64,000 bases of DNA from an uncultured Draconibacterium sp. Lineage in GTDB: Bacteria > Bacteroidota > Bacteroidia > Bacteroidales > Prolixibacteraceae. A program made the position numbers and the translations under genes. The notes under the pieces are model-generated. The model had not been told where the DNA came from. It saw only the letters and a list, made by a program, of their open reading frames with translations, and ran no database searches. Below, piece after piece: positions 34,791-43,908 of this stretch (positions are counted from its first letter, which is position 1; every line of letters starts with the position of its first letter). The stretch is from the NCBI RefSeq assembly GCF_963675065.1, contig NZ_OY775906.1:2830001-2894000 (forward strand), read 5' to 3'.

Positions 34791-36176
34791 ATGAAAGAAC
34801 AAGAACGGTTATTATCCGAACTATCAGAACTCCGTTCAAGAATTAAAAAGCTTGAAGAGAATGAAGTCAGACTAAAAAAGGCGGAAGAAGAATTGAAGGC
34901 CGTAAACCAGCAGCTCGACGCCAGTAATCAACAACTTGCGGCAGGAGAACAACAACTTACAGCAATAAACGAGCAGTTACAAGCCAATGAATTAGAATTA
35001 AAAAAAAATGAAATAATTGTACGGGAAGAACGTGAATTCGCGGAAAACATTATTGCTACCGTTCGGGAACCTCTGGTTATTCTCGACAAAAATTTAAGTG
35101 TTATTTCTGTTAACCGCTTTTTTCTTACAACTTTTCAAGTAACCTATGAAGAAACCGAAGGCAAACATTTATATGAGCTGGGAAATAAGCAATGGAATAT
35201 ACCGTCGTTAAAAGAATTATTAAAAGAGGTACTCCCGAAAAAAACGATTGTTGAAGATTTTGAAATTGAACACAATTTTGAAAAAATAGGAAGAAAAATA
35301 ATGCAACTTAATGCCCGTGAATTAAGGCAGAAAAAGAGTAGCAGAAAGTTGATATTACTTTCAATTCAGGATATTACGGAAAGAAAAAACAGGGAAAAAA
35401 AGTTGCAATTGCTAAATTCCGAACTTGAGGCAAAAAAAAATGAATTACAACAGCTTCTTTATATTACAACTCACGATTTACGTTCGCCACTTGTAAATAT
35501 TCAGGGCTTTAACAAAGAATTAGAAACATCTATTAAAGAACTTAATGGATATATAAAAGATGAAAGTATACCTGAATCAAACGTAGAAAAGTATCGCCTA
35601 ATTCTTGAGGAAGAAATCCCTGAGGCCATGCATTTTATTTCATCGAGTGCAGCAAAAATGGATGCTCTATTAACCGGATTGTTGGTTTTGTCTCGTTTGG
35701 AAAGACAAAAATCTGCCAGCAAAGAATTAGATATGAACCAACTAATAAGCGTTGTGCTTGACGACTTTCAATTCGAGATAAACAAACATCACATAGAAAT
35801 AGATGTAAATAATTTGCCGCGTTGTTATGGAGATGAATTACAAATAAACCAGCTCTTTTCAAATTTGATCGGAAATGCAATGAAGTTCTTCAGTCCCGAA
35901 AGGCCGGGAAAGATTAAAATCTCAGGAGGGAGAGAAAATGGTTTTTCAAAATACATTGTTGAAGATAACGGAATTGGAATACATCCCAACTACCAGAAAA
36001 AAGTGTTTGAGCTATTTCACAAACTCGACCCTAAGAAACCGGGAATTGGACTGGGAATGAACATCGTAAAACAGATTGTGGAGAAAAATAGAGGGAAGAT
36101 AAAACTTGAATCAGAGCCAGGTGTTGGCACAAAATTCAGTATATTTTTACCCATCCTAAACTTGAAATACAACTAA
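34791..36176 (+). CDS. PAS-domain sensor histidine kinase with N-terminal Gln-Gln heptad coil
   Basis: 461 residues, soluble. Residues 5-75 are a coiled coil with five consecutive seven-residue units at pairs 33/34, 40/41, 47/48, 54/55 and 61/62 (EE, QQ, QQ, QQ, EQ), each followed three residues after the pair by Ala. A PAS of the kind found in CheR-fused proteins follows (FAENIIATVREPLVILD, about 82-200), then HisKA with THDLRSPLVNIQGF (His228) and a HATPase domain (NAMKFFSPERPG, VEDNGIGI, GIGLGMNIV). It lies 17 bp after cheD. It has no receiver, so it needs a separate one; the REC-only gene at 36276 fits. Confidence 0.93.
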   Translation: MKEQERLLSELSELRSRIKKLEENEVRLKKAEEELKAVNQQLDASNQQLAAGEQQLTAINEQLQANELELKKNEIIVREEREFAENIIATVREPLVILDKNLSVISVNRFFLTTFQVTYEETEGKHLYELGNKQWNIPSLKELLKEVLPKKTIVEDFEIEHNFEKIGRKIMQLNARELRQKKSSRKLILLSIQDITERKNREKKLQLLNSELEAKKNELQQLLYITTHDLRSPLVNIQGFNKELETSIKELNGYIKDESIPESNVEKYRLILEEEIPEAMHFISSSAAKMDALLTGLLVLSRLERQKSASKELDMNQLISVVLDDFQFEINKHHIEIDVNNLPRCYGDELQINQLFSNLIGNAMKFFSPERPGKIKISGGRENGFSKYIVEDNGIGIHPNYQKKVFELFHKLDPKKPGIGLGMNIVKQIVEKNRGKIKLESEPGVGTKFSIFLPILNLKYN

Positions 36177-36275
36177 AACAATTATCCTATATATCAACTA
36201 GTTACACATTTACAAAACAAGCCTGATTAAGTAAAAGGCGAAGAATAAAATAGTTAATATTATTAAAATTAATGC

Positions 36276-36716
36276 ATGAAAAAAGAACTTACCATCATTT
36301 TGGCTGAAGACGACGAGGGCCACGCAACCTTAATAAAACGAAATTTAAAACGTTCCGGATTGTTAAACGAAATTCTTCACTTTAAGGACGGACAACAAAC
36401 GCTGGACTTTTTGAATAAGGCAAAAGAAAAAAAGGAACACAAAGATACGCTTCCATCCTTACTACTGCTCGATATAAAAATGCCAAAAGTAGATGGTATT
36501 GAAGTATTACGCCAGGTAAAGCAGGATCCAAAACTGAAGAAAATGCCGGTGATAATGATTACAACTACCGACGATCCGCGGGAGATTGAAAAATGCCATG
36601 AGCTGGGTTGTAGTAATTACATTTCAAAACCCATTGATTACGAAAAGTTTACAGATGCCATTCGTAAACTGGGGCTGTTCCTCTTAATTGTTGAGTTGCC
36701 GGAAATCACCGATTAA
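36276..36716 (+). CDS. Single-domain response regulator (Rcp1-like)
   Basis: 146 residues, a stand-alone receiver. The acidic pocket is LAEDDEGH, the phospho-acceptor is Asp66 in LLLLDIKMPKVDG, the switch residues are MITTTDD, and YISKPIDY provides the Lys-Pro. The spacing LIKRNLKRSGLLNEILHFKDGQQTLDFL is typical of the Rcp1/phytochrome-partner group. It follows the kinase by about 100 bp and is the obvious phosphoryl acceptor for it. Confidence 0.92.
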   Translation: MKKELTIILAEDDEGHATLIKRNLKRSGLLNEILHFKDGQQTLDFLNKAKEKKEHKDTLPSLLLLDIKMPKVDGIEVLRQVKQDPKLKKMPVIMITTTDDPREIEKCHELGCSNYISKPIDYEKFTDAIRKLGLFLLIVELPEITD

Positions 36717-36803
36717 AATATTGGATTCTTTTTAAGTCGCTTTTCTGATAATGAATGGTGGCAGTTGTGATATTGTACACTAATTGACATACGTCTTATT
36801 ACC

Positions 36804-39653
36804 ATGACAAAAGAAGCAAAAACAAATCCACTCAAAAAAAATCCGGATACGCACTTATTTCAAATAATTGTTGTTGAGGATGATAATGGATTAAATCACC
36901 TGATTACCAAAAGGCTGAAACGAAACGGGTTTAACTGCACGCAGGCATTCTCGGGGAAAGATGCGCTCGAGGCCATAACTCCTCAAAAAAAACAGCTACT
37001 TATTTTAGATTACCGATTGCCTGATTTTACCGGCAAAGAAATCATTGAAAAGCTGGTTGAACAACACGGAAAAGCTCCTGCCTTTATCGTAATATCAGGA
37101 TTTGGCGATGAAAAAATCGCTGTTGAGATGATGCAATTGGGAGCAAAAGATTACATCGTAAAGGAATCGAACTTTATTGAAATTCTTATTGAGAAGCTGA
37201 GCCGCCTTGTTGAAGCACTGGAAGAAAAGATAAAAAATAAAAGATACAAAAAACTGCTTCGCGAAACAGAGCGCCTGGCAGGTTTAGGTAGCTGGTTGTG
37301 GCAAGTAAAATCTGACACGTGGATAATGAGCGATAACTGGATGGCAATTCATGGTTGTTCTAAAAAACATATGTCAAGTACTGATTTGCTTCAGTTTGCT
37401 CATCCTGATGACGCTGAAAGAATAAAAGAAGCTTTTGCCAAAACTGTAAAGGAAGGTGAACCTTACCGGATTGAACACAAAATTAAACGACTTGACAATA
37501 GTGAAATAAGGCATATAAGATCATTCGGAAAAGCAGAAATGGATGATGAAGGAAATGTGCATTTGGTTTCGGGTGTAGCCCTGGATATTACAGAACACAA
37601 AAAAGCGGAACAAAAATTACAGGATACAGAGCAACGATTGCAAATACTGGCAGACAATATCCCTGATGAGATATTTATCAAAGATGATCAACATCGTTTT
37701 GTGTACGTGAATAAGAAAAAAGCTCAATTGCTTGGAACAACTCCGGAAGCAATGATCGGGAAAACGGACTATAATTATTTTAAAGAATCAGTTGCCCGGA
37801 TTAGCTATCAGAATGATAATCTGGTACTAACAACAGGAAACCCAATCCTTAACAAACAAGAACAGCTCATTAATTCTAATGGAGATACCCGGTGGGTAAC
37901 TGTAACCAAACTCCCGCGCACTGATCAGGCAGGAAATAACATCGGAACGATGGGTATTGCCAGAGACATTACAAAATTTAAAGAAGTTGAGCAGAAACTA
38001 AAAGAGAATGAAAAGAGGCTGGAGCTAAGAAAAAATATTGCGGTTGAGTTTGCAACAGAAGAAAAGGGTCTACTGTTTAACAACGTTTTAAATATATTAT
38101 TAAAACACTTTAAAAGCCAGTTTGGTTTTTTTGGTTACATTGATGAAAAGGGTGATTTGGTTTGCCCTACAATGACATACGACATTTGGGAGAATTGTAA
38201 TGTAGACAATAAAAGCATTGTTTTCGCCCAATCGGATTGGGCAGGTGTTTGGGGCGAAAGTTTGCAAACCCGCAAAAATTTGATGAAAAATGAGAACCTA
38301 AAGGTTCCCGGTGGCCATATGCAATTAAAAAATGCGATGGCCGGAGTAATACTTTTTAAAAATAAACTCATCGGGCAGCTTGCATTTGCCAACCACAAAG
38401 ATGGATATTCCTCAACCGACTTGCAATCACTCGAAGAAATTTGCGAATACATTTCGCCCTTATTAAATGCCGAGCTGAATGAGGAGAAGCATAAAAATGA
38501 GCTCATTGCTGCCAAAGAAAAAGCCGAAGAGAGCGACCGCCTAAAATCAGCGTTTCTGGCAAACATGAGCCATGAAATCAGGACACCAATGAACGGCATT
38601 CTCGGATTTGCGGATTTATTGAAACAACCGGATTTATCAGGCGAACAAAAAAATGATTTTATTGAAGTAATTCAGCAAAGCGGGGATCGATTATTAAACA
38701 CCGTATCCGACTTAATTGATATTTCTAAAATAGAAGCCGGATTAGTAGACATATCGAAAACAGAACTGGATGTCAATAAAGAAATGAAATCATTGTATTC
38801 TTTCTTTTTGCGTGAAGCCGAACAAAAAGGATTGGAACTATCTCTGGAACAACTTCTGCCTGAAAACAAAAAAATTATTCTTACCGACGAAACGAAATTT
38901 CAATCTATTACAAGCAACCTGATAAAAAATGCCATAAAATATACTATTCAGGGTGCTGTAAAAATTGGGTGCAGATTAGAAGATAATGAAATAGAATTTT
39001 ATGTAAAAGATACCGGAATTGGAGTTCCAAAGAACCGACAGCAGGCAATTTTCGATAGGTTTATACAGGCTGATATTGCCGATACACGCGTTTTTGAGGG
39101 CTCAGGACTTGGGCTTTCAATTGTAAAAGCCTATACCGAAATGTTGGGAGGAAACATCCATTTGGAATCTGAAGAAGGGCATGGTTCAACATTTAGGGTT
39201 ATACTTCCATGGCACACTTCCGAAATAACGGAACCAGATAACAAAGTTGAAAAAACGGAAATTAATCAGCCTCGGCAGAATAACAAAATTAAAGTTCTGA
39301 TTGCCGAAGATGATGAAATTAGCTTTCAACATCTTTCTATCATTATAAGAGATAAAGCTAATGACATTCTTCATGCACAAACGGGTATAGAAGCGGTTGA
39401 ATTATGTCGAAATAATCCCGATGTTAATTTAATTCTTATGGATATTAAGATGCCCGGGCTCGATGGTTATGAGGCCACTCAAAAAATAAGAACATTTAAT
39501 AAAGAAGTGATTATTATTGCACAAACTGCTTTCGCTCTGTCAGGCGATATTGAAAAAGCAATTAAAGCCGGGTGTAACGATTATATTGCCAAACCGATAA
39601 ATAAGGATAAACTACTGGAAATTATCAGGAACCAACTAAAACCAGCACAATGA
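36804..39653 (+). CDS. REC-first hybrid histidine kinase with PAS, PAS and GAF sensors
   Basis: 949 residues, no membrane helix. Order: N-terminal receiver (about 18-135; Asp69 in LLILDYRLPDFTG; Lys120 followed by Glu rather than Pro), PAS_3 (about 160-265), PAS (about 275-395), GAF (about 410-565), HisKA with NMSHEIRTPMNGILGF (His590), HATPase (KDTGIGV, GSGLGLSIV), and a C-terminal receiver (Asp880 in LILMDIKMP; AKP). Two receivers bracket one kinase. It overlaps the next gene by ATGA at 39650-39653, so the two kinases are translationally coupled. Its signal is unknown; PAS and GAF suggest small ligand or redox sensing. Confidence 0.94.
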   Translation: MTKEAKTNPLKKNPDTHLFQIIVVEDDNGLNHLITKRLKRNGFNCTQAFSGKDALEAITPQKKQLLILDYRLPDFTGKEIIEKLVEQHGKAPAFIVISGFGDEKIAVEMMQLGAKDYIVKESNFIEILIEKLSRLVEALEEKIKNKRYKKLLRETERLAGLGSWLWQVKSDTWIMSDNWMAIHGCSKKHMSSTDLLQFAHPDDAERIKEAFAKTVKEGEPYRIEHKIKRLDNSEIRHIRSFGKAEMDDEGNVHLVSGVALDITEHKKAEQKLQDTEQRLQILADNIPDEIFIKDDQHRFVYVNKKKAQLLGTTPEAMIGKTDYNYFKESVARISYQNDNLVLTTGNPILNKQEQLINSNGDTRWVTVTKLPRTDQAGNNIGTMGIARDITKFKEVEQKLKENEKRLELRKNIAVEFATEEKGLLFNNVLNILLKHFKSQFGFFGYIDEKGDLVCPTMTYDIWENCNVDNKSIVFAQSDWAGVWGESLQTRKNLMKNENLKVPGGHMQLKNAMAGVILFKNKLIGQLAFANHKDGYSSTDLQSLEEICEYISPLLNAELNEEKHKNELIAAKEKAEESDRLKSAFLANMSHEIRTPMNGILGFADLLKQPDLSGEQKNDFIEVIQQSGDRLLNTVSDLIDISKIEAGLVDISKTELDVNKEMKSLYSFFLREAEQKGLELSLEQLLPENKKIILTDETKFQSITSNLIKNAIKYTIQGAVKIGCRLEDNEIEFYVKDTGIGVPKNRQQAIFDRFIQADIADTRVFEGSGLGLSIVKAYTEMLGGNIHLESEEGHGSTFRVILPWHTSEITEPDNKVEKTEINQPRQNNKIKVLIAEDDEISFQHLSIIIRDKANDILHAQTGIEAVELCRNNPDVNLILMDIKMPGLDGYEATQKIRTFNKEVIIIAQTAFALSGDIEKAIKAGCNDYIAKPINKDKLLEIIRNQLKPAQ

Positions 39654-42600
39654 ACATTCAGGACCAAAATACAAATGCGTCAAAATCAATAAAAAGTAAT
39701 GATTACAAAATAATTGTTATTGATGACGATGAAGGCTTAAGCAGCTTATTGAATAAACGATTAAAACGGGCCGGATTTCAGACTAAAAGTGTTTTTACCG
39801 GAAAGGATGCCCTTTCTGCTATTGAATTGGACTCGAACCAAATACTTCTGTTAGACTACAAATTACCAGACATGACCGGTAAAGAGCTAATTGAAAAGCT
39901 GGCAAAAAATGTACACAAACTTCCACCCTTTTTTATCATGACCGGATTTGGAGATGAACAAATTGCCGTGGAAATGATGAAATTAGGTGCCAGGGATTAT
40001 ATTATAAAGGATGCCGATTTTATTGACATTCTCATCGAGAAAATCAAACGCGAATGCCTAATAATTGAAGAACAGAATAAACTTTTTAAAGCAGAAAAAG
40101 CATTAAAAGAAAGCAACTTAAATTATCACAACCTTTATAAAAGCATGTCTCAGGGTGTGGTATACCAAAATGCTAACGGTGAAATAATTTCTGCAAATCC
40201 CGCTGCTGAAAGAATACTTGGACTAAGCTATTCACAAATGATTGGTTCCTCATCTTTGGATCCGGCATGGAAAGCAGTTGACGAAAACAAAAATGATCTT
40301 CCCGGTGATAAACACCCGGCAATGGTAGCATTAAACACCGGAAAACAAGTGGAAAATTTTTTGCAGGGAATATTTAATCCTCAAAAAAAGGATTATGTAT
40401 GGATTATTGTAAACTCAATTCCTCAATTTAAAAAAGGGAGTTTCAGGCCTTATCGGGTATTTTCAACATTTACCGAGGTTACGAAACGAATCAATACAGA
40501 AGAAAAACTAAAATCGGTTAATAAGCAACTACGTGCCAATGAGCAACAGCTTAAAGCGGCAATTCAACAATTAAAAGCAAATGAACAACAGTTGATGACA
40601 GCCAATCATCAATTAAAAACAAACGAAAAACAACTTAAACAAATAAACAGCAAGCTGAATGAAAGCGAGAAGCAATTCCGCCAGTTGTTTGAAAATATGG
40701 AACAAGGGTTTGCCTTGCATGAAATGATTTATGATGATAAGAAAAACCCTGTTGATTATCGATTTATTCTCATTAATGAATCGTTTGAAAAGCTAACCGG
40801 CGCAAATGCGTCGAATTACATTGGAAAAACAGTAAAACAATTGCTTCCAGATGTTGAAAAGAAATGGATTGATAATTACGGAGAAGTAGCCAAAACAAGG
40901 AAACCCTTGCAATTTGAGCACTACTCGAAAGGCTTTGATAAATACTACAATGTAATTGCCTATTCGCCCAAAAGGAATTTTTTTGCCACCATTTTTACAG
41001 ACGTAACACAAGATAAATTATACAAAAAACAAATTCTTGAAGCCAAACAAAAAGCAGAAAAAAACGAACAGCAACTTATCGTTAAAAACAAAGAAATAGA
41101 ACTGAACAGCGCAAGACTGGAAAGTCTGTTCAGAATTTCCCAATTTCAAACCCATTCAATTCAGAAATTACTGGACTTTGCCCTGGGCGAGGCCATCAAA
41201 CTTACCAACAGTAAAATCGGTTATATTTACTTTTACAACGAAAACACTAAACAGTTTACACTTAACACCTGGTCGAAAGAAGTAATGAAGGAATGCGCAA
41301 TCCTTGACTCTCAAACGACTTACGATTTAGATACAACAGGGTGTTGGGGTGAAGCAGTACGCCAGCGAAAACCGATTATTATCAATGATTATTTGGCCGA
41401 CAGCCCATTAAAGAAAGGCACTCCCAATGGACATGTAAAACTCAAGAAATTCCTAACGATACCTGTTATGGTTGAGAACGAAATAGTTGCAGTAGCTGGA
41501 GTTGCCAATAAGGGAAAAAACTATCTCGAAACGGATATCAGGCAATTGCAACTGCTGATGGATAGTGTTTGGAAAATTGTTGAACGTACGAACTTGATTA
41601 AAAAGCTGGAAGATGCCAAAGTGCAAGCAGAAGAGAATGAGAAAAAATTAATTGAAGCGCAGAAACTATCACATGTTGGCAACTGGGAGTATTTTCTCGA
41701 TACAGACAGCGTAATATGGTCAAAAGAGTTATTTAATATTTTTGAACGTTCGTATAACTTACCCGCTCCTCAATATTCTGAACAAGCCCAATTTTACACA
41801 AAAGAAAGTTTTGCAAAAATGGATAAAGCAGTCCAGGATTGTCTACAGCATAAAATCTCCTATGATATAGAACTGGATATTATAACAACAAATGGCACAA
41901 AAAAAACAATCATCTCAAAAGGGCACGTTAAAGAGGATTCTAATAATAAAATAACTGGCTGTTACGGGACAGCCCAGGATATTACTCAACAAAAGAAAAT
42001 AGAAGCTGAATTAATTAAAGCCAAAGAGAAAGCCGAAGAAAATGAAAAAGAATTAAACCAATATGTACAACATTTAGAAAATTTAAATAATTCTTTAATT
42101 GATGTAGTTTTTACGGTAAATCCCGAGAACAGACAAATCAGATATGTTAACAATGCTATTGAAACAATTTTTGGTTATTCTGTTGAGGAGTGTATTGGGG
42201 CAAATACATCAATATTGTATTCTGAAGAAAAAGAATATTTAGAATTTGGGAAGAAATTAAAAGTTAGCATCTCACGTAACGAGGATTTTATAGTTACAAA
42301 ACAGCGGCTTAAGAGAAAAACTGGAGAAATTTTCACAGCTGAAATAACGACATCTTTTATAAAAGATGCTGGTAAAATAGTTGATATTTTAAGCATTGCA
42401 AGGGATGTTTCCGAAAAAATTAAATATGAAAATGAATTAATTGAAGCCAAAGAGAAAGCCGAAGAAGCAGACAGATTAAAATCTGCCTTTCTTGCAAATA
42501 TGAGCCACGAGATAAGAACGCCAATGAATGGGATTCTTGGCTTTTCAGAATTATTAAAAACCCCGGATTTAACAAGCGAAGAAATAGAAAGATATGCGGC

Positions 42601-43579
42601 TATCATACAAAAAAGCGGAGACAGGATGCTGGCAACCATTAATGATCTGATAGACATTTCTAAAATAGAAACCGGACAAATGGAGCTGTATTTACAAAGC
42701 GTGGATATTAAAAAAGAAATTGAAGAACAATTTGATTTTTTTGAGGCAGAAACAAGAAATAAAGGATTGCAATTTAAGTTAGTAAACAATTTGTCTGAGG
42801 AAGAAAGATTTATGCGGACAGATCGACAAAAATTCAATTCAATAGTCATGAATCTGATTAAGAATGCGATTAAATACACCGACAAAGGTAGTATTGAAAT
42901 TGGCGCCAAAAGGGCAGGTGAAGCTATTCAATGCTATGTTAAAGATACTGGGATTGGCATTTCTTCCGAAAGACAGAAAGCTATTTTCGACCGGTTTGTA
43001 CAAGCCGACATAGGAGATTCCAGAGCTTTTGAAGGTTCCGGATTAGGACTATCAATTGTAAAAGCATATATTGAAATGCTTGGTGGAAGCATTAGTCTTG
43101 AATCGGAGATGGAAGTTGGCTCTACCTTTACATTCTCGCTTCCTGAAATCCCCGAATCAAAAAAATCGGGTATATCACCAAAAAGCAAATCAATCATTCA
43201 TTCCGAAAAATTAGCAAAACCATTAAAAGTTCTTATTGTAGAAGATGATGAGATAAACCAAAAGCACCTTTCAATAATTCTGTCTAAACATGCCAACAAC
43301 ATTCTTCATGCAACAAATGGTTTGGATGCAGTAAAACAATGTGAGGAGAATCCGGATATTGATTTGGTTTTAATGGATATAAGAATGCCATTAATGAATG
43401 GTTATGAAGCGACAAAAAAAATCAGAGAGTTTAATAACAAGGTAATAATTATAGCACAAACAGCTTATGCACTCGAGGGCGACAGGGAGAAAGTGTTTGA
43501 TGCAGGTTGTAATGAGTATATCCCGAAGCCCATCAATAAATCGAATTTATTAAAACTAATCAATCAGTTTTTTAGTTAA
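39650..43579 (+). CDS. REC-first hybrid histidine kinase with four PAS-like and one GAF domain and a Gln-rich coil
   Basis: 1309 residues, soluble. Order: receiver (Asp69, Lys120-Asp121 instead of Lys-Pro), PAS (about 155-280), coiled coil with six heptads (about 289-331; units KQ, QQ, QQ, QQ, HQ, KQ), PAS (about 350-465), GAF (about 490-650), PAS_3 (about 675-785), PAS (about 810-925), HisKA (His953), HATPase, and a receiver (Asp1243). Its N-terminal receiver, HisKA and C-terminal half closely resemble the preceding kinase, so the two are paralogues. It is the last gene of the cluster and is followed by a 17-bp-stem terminator at 43739. Confidence 0.94.
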   Translation: MNIQDQNTNASKSIKSNDYKIIVIDDDEGLSSLLNKRLKRAGFQTKSVFTGKDALSAIELDSNQILLLDYKLPDMTGKELIEKLAKNVHKLPPFFIMTGFGDEQIAVEMMKLGARDYIIKDADFIDILIEKIKRECLIIEEQNKLFKAEKALKESNLNYHNLYKSMSQGVVYQNANGEIISANPAAERILGLSYSQMIGSSSLDPAWKAVDENKNDLPGDKHPAMVALNTGKQVENFLQGIFNPQKKDYVWIIVNSIPQFKKGSFRPYRVFSTFTEVTKRINTEEKLKSVNKQLRANEQQLKAAIQQLKANEQQLMTANHQLKTNEKQLKQINSKLNESEKQFRQLFENMEQGFALHEMIYDDKKNPVDYRFILINESFEKLTGANASNYIGKTVKQLLPDVEKKWIDNYGEVAKTRKPLQFEHYSKGFDKYYNVIAYSPKRNFFATIFTDVTQDKLYKKQILEAKQKAEKNEQQLIVKNKEIELNSARLESLFRISQFQTHSIQKLLDFALGEAIKLTNSKIGYIYFYNENTKQFTLNTWSKEVMKECAILDSQTTYDLDTTGCWGEAVRQRKPIIINDYLADSPLKKGTPNGHVKLKKFLTIPVMVENEIVAVAGVANKGKNYLETDIRQLQLLMDSVWKIVERTNLIKKLEDAKVQAEENEKKLIEAQKLSHVGNWEYFLDTDSVIWSKELFNIFERSYNLPAPQYSEQAQFYTKESFAKMDKAVQDCLQHKISYDIELDIITTNGTKKTIISKGHVKEDSNNKITGCYGTAQDITQQKKIEAELIKAKEKAEENEKELNQYVQHLENLNNSLIDVVFTVNPENRQIRYVNNAIETIFGYSVEECIGANTSILYSEEKEYLEFGKKLKVSISRNEDFIVTKQRLKRKTGEIFTAEITTSFIKDAGKIVDILSIARDVSEKIKYENELIEAKEKAEEADRLKSAFLANMSHEIRTPMNGILGFSELLKTPDLTSEEIERYAAIIQKSGDRMLATINDLIDISKIETGQMELYLQSVDIKKEIEEQFDFFEAETRNKGLQFKLVNNLSEEERFMRTDRQKFNSIVMNLIKNAIKYTDKGSIEIGAKRAGEAIQCYVKDTGIGISSERQKAIFDRFVQADIGDSRAFEGSGLGLSIVKAYIEMLGGSISLESEMEVGSTFTFSLPEIPESKKSGISPKSKSIIHSEKLAKPLKVLIVEDDEINQKHLSIILSKHANNILHATNGLDAVKQCEENPDIDLVLMDIRMPLMNGYEATKKIREFNNKVIIIAQTAYALEGDREKVFDAGCNEYIPKPINKSNLLKLINQFFS

Positions 43580-43613
43580 AATATGTGCATAAAGTGGTCG
43601 AAAATTAACTCTT

Positions 43614-43655
43614 TAGTATACCAGTTTTTGCAGCTTATCAATTTTTGGTATACTA
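43614..43655. repeat. Separated inverted repeat TAGTATACCA
   Basis: TAGTATACCA at 43614-43623 and its reverse complement TGGTATACTA at 43646-43655, separated by 22 bases. It lies 34 bp after the kinase stop and lacks a T-run, so it is a structured 3' end or a protein site. Confidence 0.55.
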
Positions 43656-43738
43656 TAATGGATACGGGATGATAGAAAGGCAGGATGTTTCTGATGCATC
43701 TGAAATTATTAAAATGGATTAACCAATCCAGTAACGTT

Positions 43739-43783
43739 GGGTATGAAAAAGGTCGCCAACTTTTGACGACCTTTTTCATACCC
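43739..43783. terminator. Very strong terminator, 17-bp perfect stem
   Basis: GGGTATGAAAAAGGTCG and its exact complement flank an 11-base loop. The inner T-run CCTTTTTC serves the plus strand; the element can also act on the minus strand from the GH130-like gene. Confidence 0.85.
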
Positions 43784-43908
43784 ACGAATCCCTTAGAATC
43801 TGGAGAAGTTGTAATTTTATTTATTAAGATTTGATGAAAATAACTTTAAAACTGAGTCAAGTAAAACCAAAACAACTCAACTAATTTATCGAACATTAAT
43901 TCTATACT

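Larger units (their letters stand above)
43580..43908. other. Intergenic region after the kinase cluster
   Basis: 329 bp between convergent genes. It holds a 10-bp inverted repeat (43614-43655) and the terminator at 43739-43783. No gene is recognised. Confidence 0.5.

Noticed and set aside
34261..36716. A complete chemotaxis operon
   Set aside because: CheD is present but CheA, CheW, CheB, CheR, CheC and a receptor are absent from the window, and no flagellar or gliding gene was seen.
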